This document shows positions 43,251-50,938 of a stretch of DNA of 64,000 nucleotides, one piece after another. Position 1 is the first letter of the stretch. Each line of letters begins with the position of its first letter. A program made the translations under genes and the position numbers. Below the pieces are notes generated by a model. That model had not been told where the DNA came from. It did no database searches and saw nothing but the letters and a program-made list of their open reading frames with translations. This DNA comes from Polynucleobacter sp. HIN5. Its GTDB lineage: Bacteria > Pseudomonadota > Gammaproteobacteria > Burkholderiales > Burkholderiaceae. The DNA lies in contig NZ_AP028136.1 of the NCBI RefSeq assembly GCF_030297555.1, forward strand, positions 1,116,001 through 1,180,000, given 5' to 3'.

Positions 43251-43556
43251 TTAGTTTTTCTTGGTCTTTTGCTTTAAAACCTGACCGGTTTTAGCGTCTA
43301 TCTCTAACTTCACGATTGAACCTGTCGAAGTCAGTTGCTTAATTTCATAAACCCAGACACCCTTCTCCTGATCAAGCTCCACTTCGAGCACTTGACCGGG
43401 ATAATCTTTAGAAACCTTTTGTAATATTTCTTGCAGAGGAAGGATCTGACCAGATTGAACAGCTTTTCTAGCTCGCTCATGATCTGAATCGGCAAAACTA
43501 GTCATCGGCATCACAATGAGTGCTAATACCAGAAGAAACTGTGGGAGTTTTCGCAT
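43251..43556 (-). CDS. PepSY-domain periplasmic protein
   Basis: A 101-residue exported protein. A signal peptide (MRKLPQFLLVLALIVMPMTS) precedes one PepSY domain that ends in GSIVKLEIDAKTGQVLKQ. The ATG at 43556 gives the shorter and more normal signal peptide. PepSY proteins often sit beside PhoPQ-like systems and modulate the sensor. It is first in the operon with the response regulator and kinase and is divergent from the cytochrome genes. Confidence 0.85.
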   Translation of the reverse strand: MRKLPQFLLVLALIVMPMTSFADSDHERARKAVQSGQILPLQEILQKVSKDYPGQVLEVELDQEKGVWVYEIKQLTSTGSIVKLEIDAKTGQVLKQKTKKN

Positions 43557-43659
43557 GGGGAAATTGTAAATCGGCAAGATGAATGGAATCTGAATAATGC
43601 CTTCAGCCTGGGTCTAGGAACATTATTTAATACTGGGGTCCAAACAATAAAGGACTCCA

Positions 43660-44058
43660 ATGAAATACTCCTTCAGTCTTATCTTGATTATTGGCATAGG
43701 CATGGTAAATGCCGCCGTTGCCGGTGATACCAGCCCCACTGCACAGCTGAAATACTGGACAGATCAAACCGGTGCGGAGGCAAACCCGATTGCTGGAAAG
43801 CTTTTTTTTACCCAAACGCATGGCAAAGAATGGTCTTGTGCCTCATGCCATGGCAATTCACCTCTTAACACCGGCAAACATGCAAGTACGAATAAAGCTA
43901 TTCCACCCTTAGCACCTAGCAGTAATCCAGAAGCATTTACGGAAACCACAAAGATTGAAAAGTGGTTTCGGCGTAACTGCAATGATGTCCTTGCTAGGGA
44001 ATGCACTCCTTTAGAGAAAGCCAACGTGCTGGCTTATTTGATTTCGTTAACCAAATAA
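43660..44058 (+). CDS. SHP-type monoheme cytochrome c (DUF1924)
   Basis: A 132-residue exported cytochrome c of the DUF1924/SHP group. After the signal peptide (MKYSFSLILIIGIGMVNAAV) the heme site CASCHG lies near residue 67. SHP proteins have an Asn heme ligand and bind oxygen, NO or other small molecules when reduced. The gene is followed by diheme cytochrome and cytochrome b561 genes in the same order as the shp/dhc/cytb clusters described from Rhodobacter. AAAGGA precedes the ATG. Confidence 0.88.
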   Translation: MKYSFSLILIIGIGMVNAAVAGDTSPTAQLKYWTDQTGAEANPIAGKLFFTQTHGKEWSCASCHGNSPLNTGKHASTNKAIPPLAPSSNPEAFTETTKIEKWFRRNCNDVLARECTPLEKANVLAYLISLTK

Positions 44059-44107
44059 GTGGATGAGTGAAATGGCTCAAAAAAATAAACACCATCAGGA
44101 GATCAAC

Positions 44108-44590
44108 ATGAAAGAGTTTTTTGGATTAATTTTATTGACCTTGGTTCTATTGGCGGTGATTGCTTTGACCAGCAAGCATGCCAATGCCGGCAGCAAGAGT
44201 ATGTCGCCGGTACAGTCTCTGCCCATATATCAAACTGAATGCGGCTCGTGCCACTTAGCCTACCCTCCCGGATTCTTACCAAAAACCTCATGGGAGCAAT
44301 TGATGTCCACTCTTTCCAAACACTATGGGACCGATGCCTCAATCGATGCCAAATCCAGCCATCAAATCAATCAGTGGCTATCCCAGTATGGAGGAAGCTA
44401 TAAGCGAGTCAAAGAATCGCCACCTGAGAATCGCATTACTAAATCGGTATGGTTTGAACGTAAACACCGCAAAGTGAAATCCAGCGACTTTACGAAGCCA
44501 TCCGTGAAAAGCCCTGCCAATTGTGCAGCCTGCCATCAGCGGGCAGAGCAAGGTCAATTTGACGATGATGATGTTCGGATCCCAGAATAA
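44108..44590 (+). CDS. Diheme cytochrome c (DHC)
   Basis: A 160-residue exported diheme cytochrome. The signal peptide or membrane anchor is MKEFFGLILLTLVLLAVIAL. The heme sites are CGSCH near residue 51 and CAACH near 145, as in diheme cytochrome DHC. I chose the ATG at 44108 because of the AGGAG just upstream, over the in-frame ATG at 44063. DHC is the proposed electron donor to SHP. Confidence 0.9.
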   Translation: MKEFFGLILLTLVLLAVIALTSKHANAGSKSMSPVQSLPIYQTECGSCHLAYPPGFLPKTSWEQLMSTLSKHYGTDASIDAKSSHQINQWLSQYGGSYKRVKESPPENRITKSVWFERKHRKVKSSDFTKPSVKSPANCAACHQRAEQGQFDDDDVRIPE

Positions 44591-44599
44591 GGCCATTCG

Positions 44600-45109
44600 A
44601 TGAAAACACTCAAGCAAATTCTTCACCTAGCAGGCGCCATCACGTTTATAGGGGCATACCTTACCGCCGATAGTGAATCTTGGCGATTGATTCATGTGTA
44701 TTTAGGTTATGGTTTTGGGATTATCTTTTCCCTTCGACTCTTGATTGGCCTAGTTCCAAGAACATCGATGGCATTTCAAACAATTTGGATGCGTGCCAAT
44801 CTATTTAAAACAATTGTGCAAGATCTCAAGGATCTAAAACTTGAGCGTCTTTTCAAATGGCAAATTTGGTATGGATCCGGTATGGGGATTTTGGTATTTC
44901 TCATGTACTTTTTATCCATCCCGCTGGTTTTGTTCGGAATCGTGATTTTTGAGGAATTCGGTGGAAAATGGTTTATTAAATTTGCTGAAAATACCCACGA
45001 ATTTATTGGTGAGTTTTATCTTTCGATTGTTTTGATTCACTTGGTACTTGTTTTTGGAAAATATCTTTTGTTAAAAACAAAAAATCAATTCCTAAGGCAT
45101 GCTAATTAA
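44600..45109 (+). CDS. Cytochrome b561-type membrane subunit
   Basis: A 169-residue integral membrane protein with four helices and conserved helix His residues (LHLAGAITFIGAY, RLIHVYLGYGFG, NTHEFIGEFYLS, VLIHLVLVFGKYLL) that can bind two b hemes. It lies 9 bp after the diheme cytochrome gene. It should pass electrons from the quinone pool to the diheme cytochrome and on to SHP, completing a small periplasmic redox chain. Confidence 0.88.
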   Translation: MKTLKQILHLAGAITFIGAYLTADSESWRLIHVYLGYGFGIIFSLRLLIGLVPRTSMAFQTIWMRANLFKTIVQDLKDLKLERLFKWQIWYGSGMGILVFLMYFLSIPLVLFGIVIFEEFGGKWFIKFAENTHEFIGEFYLSIVLIHLVLVFGKYLLLKTKNQFLRHAN

Positions 45110-45180
45110 ATAGGCTGCCTTTTTAGGGTTAATCTATCAGGAAACTGGTGTGGGTTAGGTCAACAAAATTTAAGGCAAGG

Positions 45181-45215
45181 GCCTGAAGTTTGTCGTTTAA
45201 AACGACACTTCAGGC
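45181..45215. repeat. Long palindrome around a TGTCG-N7-CGACA motif
   Basis: GCCTGAAG and CTTCAGGC flank the 17-bp core TGTCGTTTAAAACGACA (45191-45207), giving a nearly perfect 35-bp palindrome. It lies between the convergent cytochrome b561 and methyltransferase genes, so it may work as a bidirectional hairpin terminator even without a T run. Its core belongs to the att-type palindrome class. Confidence 0.6.
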
Positions 45216-45242
45216 ATTCTCATTCGGTTTTATTGTCAGATA

Positions 45243-46088
45243 TTAATTTTTTGGCTTTTCAAACACCCCCAATATGGATGTCCCCCACGGAAAGGAAAGG
45301 TGATGACCTAATGGAGTTTCAGCATAGAACAGAGCCTTGAGCGCATTGTTGATGATAGGATGAGGCGTCTTGTACTCCTCTTTATAGAGCTTTGCCATTT
45401 GCTCCGCATTAAGTTCTTTGGGACGAGTTTTACGGGATAGCCAGTACAGCGGACTAAGCAAGAACATAAAGTAGCGCGCATCTTTAAGGATTAATCCACT
45501 ATTCTTTGCCAGCTCCTGATACTTTGGTTTGTCGTAGCGACGTACGTGCTTTACGAACTCATCGTTATAGGACCAAAAGAAGTCAAGCGCTGGGGTTGCC
45601 ACAAATAGCTTACCACCCGGCTTCACAGCTTTAGCTGCCTCCCGCATCACGGTGACATCATCGGGACAATGCTCAATTACATCTAATAAATAAGCCGTAT
45701 CCCACTGCTCCTGCATTTGTAAATCCATGAGGTCAACGTGATACAGGTCCACATCCTCATCTAATACCCCTTTGGCATTGAGGAGTGCTACCCGGGAGGA
45801 ATCCGCCAGCGCCAAATCGGTTAATCGATCGGGAATGGTTTGAGTAAGGTATTGCACCCAGCCGCCACATCCCCCACCCAAATCAATTGCTGAGAATTTT
45901 TCTGATGCTTGATGACGCTTTAATGACTCTAATAAAAAACGATGGCGCCCTAGATACCAAAAATGCTTGGATTGCATTTCAAATAAATGAGCAAACTGAT
46001 CTTCAACAAATTCATCATTTCGATGCGTGACTGGTTTTTTTGGCACATAAATGCCATCGCTATCTTGGTAATACATAAACATCCCCAT
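45243..46088 (-). CDS. Class I SAM-dependent methyltransferase
   Basis: A 281-residue methyltransferase. Motif I is AIDLGGGCGGWVQYL (near residue 70), followed by motif II around VDLYHVDLMDL, then YLLDVIEHCPDD and VKPGGKLFVATPA. This pattern is typical of small-molecule or glycolipid O-methyltransferases. The C-terminal part holds a hydrophobic stretch (FMFLLSPLYWLS) that may touch the membrane. It has no operon partner. The substrate is unknown. Confidence 0.82.
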   Translation of the reverse strand: MGMFMYYQDSDGIYVPKKPVTHRNDEFVEDQFAHLFEMQSKHFWYLGRHRFLLESLKRHQASEKFSAIDLGGGCGGWVQYLTQTIPDRLTDLALADSSRVALLNAKGVLDEDVDLYHVDLMDLQMQEQWDTAYLLDVIEHCPDDVTVMREAAKAVKPGGKLFVATPALDFFWSYNDEFVKHVRRYDKPKYQELAKNSGLILKDARYFMFLLSPLYWLSRKTRPKELNAEQMAKLYKEEYKTPHPIINNALKALFYAETPLGHHLSFPWGTSILGVFEKPKN

Positions 46089-46236
46089 ACCGATTTCGTA
46101 GCCGATTGGCTACAGCACTTGGTTTCGTGAGAAACCGCCCAGAATGGAGGTGAACAACCCGCTAAGGGTTTAAAGCAATGAAATGTATTTTTTAGAGGTT
46201 GCCACCAACCATTGGCTTACCTGAAGCGGTAAGCGC

Positions 46237-46635
46237 TTAGATGAAGTGGCGTTGGGGTGGCGCTAAAGCCGGGGGTGGAAACTTGGGGTTAAGAAATGAA
46301 AACGGGACCAATAAGGTCTTGGCAAACGAAACGCGCCGAATAAAGGGTCGATCTTTTAAGACTAAAAGGACGACTGCAACAAAAGCAACCGCAAAAGTGG
46401 TGTCGAGAAAATGCTTACGCGCATCTGGAACAGTCACTGCATATGAATCCGGGGTTGGCTCAGGACTGCCATCATCTAAGAGTCGCGCATTATCAAATGC
46501 GCTCAAACCCGACATATGAAATCCAGAATCGTTATCTCCAGCGATATGCGCATGTAAGAATGGAGACATGCACTTGAGGAAAACTCCCAAGAACAAAAAA
46601 ACCGCCAAAGATGAGCGGGTGAATTTAAAGCGCAT
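46237..46635 (-). CDS. Small membrane protein, function unknown
   Basis: A 132-residue protein with an N-terminal hydrophobic segment (SSLAVFLFLGVFLKCMSPFL) followed by HAHIAGDNDSGFH, and a second helix (TTFAVAFVAVVLLVL). The Pro-rich basic C-terminus ends PPPALAPPQRHFI. Resemblance in layout to the small His-rich protein at 53389 suggests a metal-linked role, but the similarity is weak. It is divergent from the riboswitch-controlled exporter. Confidence 0.55.
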   Translation of the reverse strand: MRFKFTRSSLAVFLFLGVFLKCMSPFLHAHIAGDNDSGFHMSGLSAFDNARLLDDGSPEPTPDSYAVTVPDARKHFLDTTFAVAFVAVVLLVLKDRPFIRRVSFAKTLLVPFSFLNPKFPPPALAPPQRHFI

Positions 46636-46749
46636 GATCGTATTCTAAGGGCAACTTGAATATTTTGATAACCATCATCCATGCTGGGCCTTTATCGCAT
46701 GCAAGCTAAGGATCAGTTTTATGAGGGACCAATTCGTTTGTTACAATTG

Positions 46750-46925
46750 TGACGTCACTAGGGAGTAGCCGCCCTTCTTTATAGAAGATGGCTTACATCA
46801 ACATACTTGGGCTTTTAGCTTATGGTGTAAGCGGTTTAGATACTTGGCAAGACTTTTGACTACAAACACTTACTTAGGCTGTGGGTGTCTTGTAGTCATT
46901 TGTTTATGACACAGCCTAGGGGACG
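46750..46925 (+). promoter_or_regulatory. yybP-ykoY manganese riboswitch
   Basis: The leader of the TMEM165/GDT1-family gene holds the two conserved strands of the yybP-ykoY motif: AGGGAGTAGCCGCCC near 46759 and CATCAACATACTTGGG near 46796. A downstream helix follows (GTGTAAGC region and the closing strand AGCCTAGGGG near 46912). This class senses Mn2+ and turns on manganese exporters. The distance to the start codon (46931) leaves room for control of translation initiation. Confidence 0.82.
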
Positions 46926-46930
46926 TTCAT

Positions 46931-47503
46931 ATGGATTCACTCTTAATTTCCACTGGCGTGGTGGCACTTGCTGAAATGGGCGATAAAACTCAGCTTTTGG
47001 CTTTTATCTTAGCCGCTCGCTTTAAAAAACCTGTTCCTATTATTTTGGGGATTTTGGCCGCTACCACTATTAATCATGGATTAGCCGGTGCGTTGGGCGC
47101 TTGGATTACCTCCATGGTGAACCCCGATGTGTTGCGGTGGATTTTAGGCGCCTCCTTTATTGGCATGGCGATTTGGACTCTAAAGCCAGACAAAATTGAG
47201 GAGGAGGAAACTCAGATTGCCAAACATCTTGGGGTCTTTGGCGCCACCTTTATCACCTTCTTTTTTGCAGAAATGGGCGACAAAACTCAATTGGCAACCA
47301 TCGCACTTGCGGCTCACTATGCCGCTCCATTAGCAGTTGTGGTTGGCACAACCTTGGGCATGATGATTGCCGATGTGCCTGCGGTGTTTGTCGGCAATAA
47401 ATTTGCCGCAAAGATCCCAATGAAATTGGTTCACTCCATCGCTGCTGGAATATTTGCCGTAATGGGTGTCTTAACGCTTTTTGGTATCGATAAGCTCTTT
47501 TAA
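46931..47503 (+). CDS. TMEM165/GDT1-family manganese/calcium exporter
   Basis: A 190-residue UPF0016/GDT1 membrane protein with six helices and the two family repeats ALAEMGDKTQLLAF (near residue 14) and FAEMGDKTQLATIA (near residue 117). The acidic residues of EMGDKT bind the ion. Bacterial relatives behind the same riboswitch export Mn2+, so Mn2+ efflux is the probable role. It is followed by a strong terminator at 47611. Confidence 0.92.
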   Translation: MDSLLISTGVVALAEMGDKTQLLAFILAARFKKPVPIILGILAATTINHGLAGALGAWITSMVNPDVLRWILGASFIGMAIWTLKPDKIEEEETQIAKHLGVFGATFITFFFAEMGDKTQLATIALAAHYAAPLAVVVGTTLGMMIADVPAVFVGNKFAAKIPMKLVHSIAAGIFAVMGVLTLFGIDKLF

Positions 47504-47610
47504 TTAGGCGAGCAGCAACGTTTTGATATTTTTGAGCTTGGTCCCAAGAAATTTGACATAATAAAAAACGTAATTGGAAAAATTAGAACGCCAAATCAAC
47601 GCTCTAGATA

Positions 47611-47647
47611 CCAAAAAGGCCTCTAGTGAAATCTAGGGGCTTTTTGG
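47611..47647. terminator. Bidirectional rho-independent terminator
   Basis: CCAAAAAG-GCCTCTAG, a short loop and CTAGGGGC-TTTTTGG form a stem flanked by A and T runs, so it can work in both directions. It lies 108 bp after the exporter stop and 103 bp downstream of the HEPN-like gene stop at 47750 (minus strand), serving both. Confidence 0.85.
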
Positions 47648-47749
47648 TTGAAGTAAATGTAGTCGCTGTTCGAACAATGCTGAACTTATTAGAGCATTGC
47701 GGGTCAGGGTAGAGGGCGCTGGGTGAAAGCTTAAGAGACCGTGAACGAT

Positions 47750-48607
47750 TTAAATAGAATCTCTTTTGTTAAAAACGATAGATAAATCCCTGATTGATGC
47801 CTGAATAATGATCCAAGAAATTTTTACTGAATCCAGGTCTGGATACGTATTTGATGTTATTTGAACATTTGGATGAATCAAATTTCTAAAATCCCTTAGT
47901 GCATGAGAAAACTTAGACATACTTGTTCTAATCCAACCCAACTTGTGAGCAACATCGATCATTTCGGATAATGTCCAGCCAGAGAATGGCTTCACCTTGC
48001 CAGTCTTTGAGTCTTTAGGAGAAGATTGACACCTGGCGACATCCTCTGGATAGCGTTGGAAAACTCCCAACAACAAACCTTCAAGAAAGCTTCCCATCAA
48101 GATTGTGGAGGCGAGGTGAGTTTGCATCTCCACGCATTTCTTAATCTCCTCTAGACGCCCTTCCAGAATCTTATGCAAAGAACTATCAAACTTTAAAAAA
48201 TCTAAATTTGGAATTTCTAAAAACGCTTCATTGCCCAGCTCTTGATCTAAATTAAAATTAACTTCAATCATCTCAAAGACTGGGCTTGTCCCTTTCAAAA
48301 CAACCTTGAAACCTTCTACATAAACAACTGCATTCAAGGAAGTCAGTGCTTCTTTAACTTTTTGTTTGTCCCCTCCATACTCATAAGGAGAGACAAATCG
48401 CTTTAGTATTTTTGCCAACTCCTGCTTGCTGCAATTTCTTAAACATTCTGCAACCCAAAATCGCCTTGTTGAGCCATCGTGAACAAATCTACCCACATCC
48501 GCCCCTGCAAAAAATTTCGTTAATCTATCTCCAGATCTATAAACAGGAGCACCTGGCAAATCGCCACATATTAGCTCTGCAAGATTTATATAAGTGTTAT
48601 CGTCCAC
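47750..48607 (-). CDS. HEPN-like protein paired with a reverse transcriptase
   Basis: A 285-residue protein. The C-terminal third is helical and contains RDFRNLIHP (R238, H245), which fits the RX4-6H motif of HEPN RNases. The N-terminal 110 residues (LTKFFAGADV, TRRFWVAECLRNCS, KILKRFVSPYEYGG) recall the N-terminal regions of AbiJ-type abortive infection proteins; this is a weak recollection. It is 37 bp downstream of the reverse transcriptase on the same strand. A toxin or effector in an antiphage system is the natural inference. Confidence 0.6.
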   Translation of the reverse strand: MDDNTYINLAELICGDLPGAPVYRSGDRLTKFFAGADVGRFVHDGSTRRFWVAECLRNCSKQELAKILKRFVSPYEYGGDKQKVKEALTSLNAVVYVEGFKVVLKGTSPVFEMIEVNFNLDQELGNEAFLEIPNLDFLKFDSSLHKILEGRLEEIKKCVEMQTHLASTILMGSFLEGLLLGVFQRYPEDVARCQSSPKDSKTGKVKPFSGWTLSEMIDVAHKLGWIRTSMSKFSHALRDFRNLIHPNVQITSNTYPDLDSVKISWIIIQASIRDLSIVFNKRDSI

Positions 48608-48644
48608 TAAATTCTTTCTTGATTATTAGTCTGACAAAAAATTG

Positions 48645-49412
48645 CTAGGGGAATTGATTTAGCTGCATAGGATTTACTGATCTAACGTATTTTCTGATAC
48701 CACTCTTTTTGTTGGCATTAATGGTCCCCATGTACTCATACAGCAGCTTTTGAAGTCTTGCATTTGTTATCTCATAATGCGCCCTTTTAAGGTCGATATT
48801 AAAAGCAGTTACAGAAGGGGCGCATATTACCTCTTTAGATGAATTTGACAACCAGTGAGATCTCAGCATTTGATCTTTCACCTCTATAGTTAAACGTCTC
48901 AATAAAGCATTGTCATTTGACGATATCAATATATCGTCCATATACACAGACAAAGAGATCCCCGCAATTTTCGATAGTCGAAAAAGGGTTTTGCCTAAAT
49001 TCGACCTATCTAAGCAGACGGATGCAAGAATTGGCGACTGAACAAACCCAAAGGGCAACATAAATTGGATGGGGTAGCTGTTTGGTATCTTTACGGCTGA
49101 ATTCAATGCAATTTCCCAAGACTTTTTATAGCCCAAAAATTCCTTGAGTGATCTTGCTATCCTTGATCTAGAAATGGAGCCGAAAAAATTGTCTATATCA
49201 AGCCTTGAAAAGAATTGATGATTGGCATGTAAGCGTATTGCCTTAACATGTCCTCCTGGCTTTAGATGATAAAAATACTCTGGTATATCCCACTTAGATT
49301 TAATCAGCTTTGAAACTTGCCTCCCAAATACCTTTGAAGATTGGGTCGGAACAAAGACCCATTTACCCGATTTCAGAGGAAACCTACTTTTCCACCTAGT
49401 ATCTATTTGCAT
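48645..49412 (-). CDS. Reverse transcriptase (retron/defence-type)
   Basis: A 255-residue reverse transcriptase. The catalytic acids lie in RLDIDNFFGSI (D72, D74) and VYMDDILIS (D159, D160), and the nucleotide-binding LPFGFVQSPILAS is at residues 119-131. It lacks the maturase and endonuclease domains of group II intron enzymes, and no intron structure is evident. It is short for retron or DRT enzymes, with little thumb domain after residue 215. A HEPN-like gene follows and a foldable region precedes it. I cannot place it in a known class from sequence alone. Confidence 0.85.
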   Translation of the reverse strand: MQIDTRWKSRFPLKSGKWVFVPTQSSKVFGRQVSKLIKSKWDIPEYFYHLKPGGHVKAIRLHANHQFFSRLDIDNFFGSISRSRIARSLKEFLGYKKSWEIALNSAVKIPNSYPIQFMLPFGFVQSPILASVCLDRSNLGKTLFRLSKIAGISLSVYMDDILISSNDNALLRRLTIEVKDQMLRSHWLSNSSKEVICAPSVTAFNIDLKRAHYEITNARLQKLLYEYMGTINANKKSGIRKYVRSVNPMQLNQFP

Positions 49413-49442
49413 TTACTGGTGGTAAAGAATAGTTAAAGAACA

Positions 49443-49512
49443 CGCCGTAAAGGTCAAGCAGCAGTTTTACCTTTTGTAAAAAAGGAAACAGCCCCTTGAG
49501 GCATTTACGGAC
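49443..49512 (-). ncRNA. Foldable region upstream of the reverse transcriptase
   Basis: Read on the minus strand, CCGTAAA and TTTACGG (49504-49510 and 49445-49451) enclose TCAAG/CTTGA and a hairpin CCTTTT/AAAAGG, giving three nested stems in about 70 nt. It ends 31 bp before the reverse transcriptase start. The position and shape fit a retron msr/msd or a DRT non-coding RNA, but no branching G or defined class features could be proven. Confidence 0.4.
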
Positions 49513-49742
49513 TAAGCTTAAATTAGAATTTTTTTTCATAATTTAATCTCCATCTTGCGCCTGACATGCTTAGCGTGAACGCCGTGTTTATAACCAAACA
49601 GATATGAGTAATAAATTACACACACTAGTGATCACTAAGTGACATCAAGATGAAATGCTAGGGATTAACCTACCGTCAGACAACTTCATTTAATACCAAA
49701 TCAAAGGATTTCGCAAGGTCGCATGTGATTGATCGCTTCTGA

Positions 49743-49898
49743 TGTCGGGTTTCCCGACAAATTCCATGATCCACCAGTAGATGCCAATAACCACACGGAT
49801 CCCACCCGGTTCTACAGCCCCACCGCCATCGGTCTCATGGGTGACCAATCTCTCCCACAATCGATTCAATGGATCCAGTAAAAATTTCCATCCAGATT
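49743..49898. repeat. tRNA-proximal att arm with inverted repeat
   Basis: It begins with a perfect TGTCGGGTTTCCCGACA (49743-49759) and runs to the CCA end of the intact tRNA-Arg. It shares several blocks with 7608-7761 (AAATTCCAT, GATGCCAATA, GATCCCACCCGGT, CAGCCCCAC). It is the right arm of the att site created by the last integration at the tRNA. Confidence 0.8.
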
Positions 49899-49975
49899 TG
49901 GCCTGCCCAGCAGGAGTCGAACCTGCGACCTACGGCTTAGAAGGCCGTTGCTCTATCCAGCTGAGCTATGGGCAG
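49899..49975 (-). tRNA. tRNA-Arg(UCU), intact
   Basis: A 77-nt cloverleaf on the minus strand with encoded CCA. Acceptor stem CTGCCCA/TGGGCAG, D arm GCTC/GAGC, anticodon stem ACGGC/GCCGT with loop CTTCTAA (anticodon TCT), T arm GCAGG/CCTGC with TTCGACT. It reads AGA codons. Its 3' portion is the repeated core of the array at 462-33190, so it is the integration target. It is the only complete copy in the window. Confidence 0.96.
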
Positions 49976-50085
49976 TTGGGATAGCTAATTTTAATGGACT
50001 ATCCCCTGCCTTGGGACCTTTTGGTTAATTTATTAAACTCCTGTTATAAATGGACTTTTGATAACAAAACTGCGTTGGAGATTTC

Positions 50086-50928
50086 ATGAAATTCCTCAAA
50101 TCTTGGCTTCTATTGATTGGTTTAAGCCTGTCCATTTCTTCATTTGCTCAGTTTCCCGCCGATGTGGGCGATGACAAGTATCAACCACGTCTGGGTCAAG
50201 AAGGCAAGGATGTGATTTGGATGCCAACTGGTAATGAGCTGGTTATTCAAATGCTCAAGACTGCCAAGGTGGGGCCCAATGATTTGGTCTATGACCTCGG
50301 TGCTGGTGACGGCAAGATCGCAATTGCTGCAGCTAAAGAATTCGGTGCCCGTGCTGTGGGTATTGAGTTCAATCCCGATATGGCAGCCTTTGCTCAACGC
50401 AATGCTAATCGTGCTGGTGTTGGTGATCGTGTCAAGATCATTAATGGCGATATCTTCAAAGAAGACTTTAGTAAAGCAACGGTGGTTACGCTCTATCTGT
50501 TACCTGACCTTAATTTGCGTCTGCGCCCCACGATCTTGGCCATGAAACCTGGTACTCGGGTGGTCTCACACGCATTCACAATGGGTGATTGGGAAGCCGA
50601 TAAAGAAATTGATGTGGGCTCAAAGGGATATTACTGGGTCGTTCCTGCCAATGTAGCTGGTGAGTGGCAACTCGACGGTGTTGATGTAAATGGCAAAGGC
50701 ACTCTCAGTTTGTCGCAACGTTACCAACGCATTGGTGGCAACCTCACCATCAGTGGCAAATCACAACCGATCCTTAATCCAACCCTTGAGGGCGACAAAC
50801 TGAGTTTTGGCTATCTTGATCGTAAGAACAACTTGCATTCAGTGAAAGTTACTGTCAATGGCTCCCAGTTAAAGGGTGAAGACAAAGGTAGTACGACGTT
50901 TACGGAAGTAACCGGCAAGCGTCGCTAA
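50086..50928 (+). CDS. SAM-dependent methyltransferase with a signal peptide
   Basis: A 280-residue protein. A clear signal peptide (MKFLKSWLLLIGLSLSISSF, cleavage near AQF) precedes a class I methyltransferase core: VYDLGAGDGKIAIAAA (motif I), GIEFNPDM, and a later IINGDIFKEDF. A C-terminal beta-rich region follows. Export of a SAM enzyme is odd, because SAM is cytoplasmic; either the hydrophobic start anchors it with the domain inside, or it has another role. It is 10 bp before the permease gene. Confidence 0.82.
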   Translation: MKFLKSWLLLIGLSLSISSFAQFPADVGDDKYQPRLGQEGKDVIWMPTGNELVIQMLKTAKVGPNDLVYDLGAGDGKIAIAAAKEFGARAVGIEFNPDMAAFAQRNANRAGVGDRVKIINGDIFKEDFSKATVVTLYLLPDLNLRLRPTILAMKPGTRVVSHAFTMGDWEADKEIDVGSKGYYWVVPANVAGEWQLDGVDVNGKGTLSLSQRYQRIGGNLTISGKSQPILNPTLEGDKLSFGYLDRKNNLHSVKVTVNGSQLKGEDKGSTTFTEVTGKRR

Positions 50929-50938
50929 GTCTTTGTAG

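Noticed and set aside
48645..49412. A group II intron reverse transcriptase
   Set aside because: No maturase or endonuclease domain follows, the protein is too short, and no intron domain V/VI structure is visible around it.
1..49975. A CRISPR array
   Set aside because: The repeats are 2-10 kb apart with whole operons between them, match a tRNA gene, and no cas genes are present.
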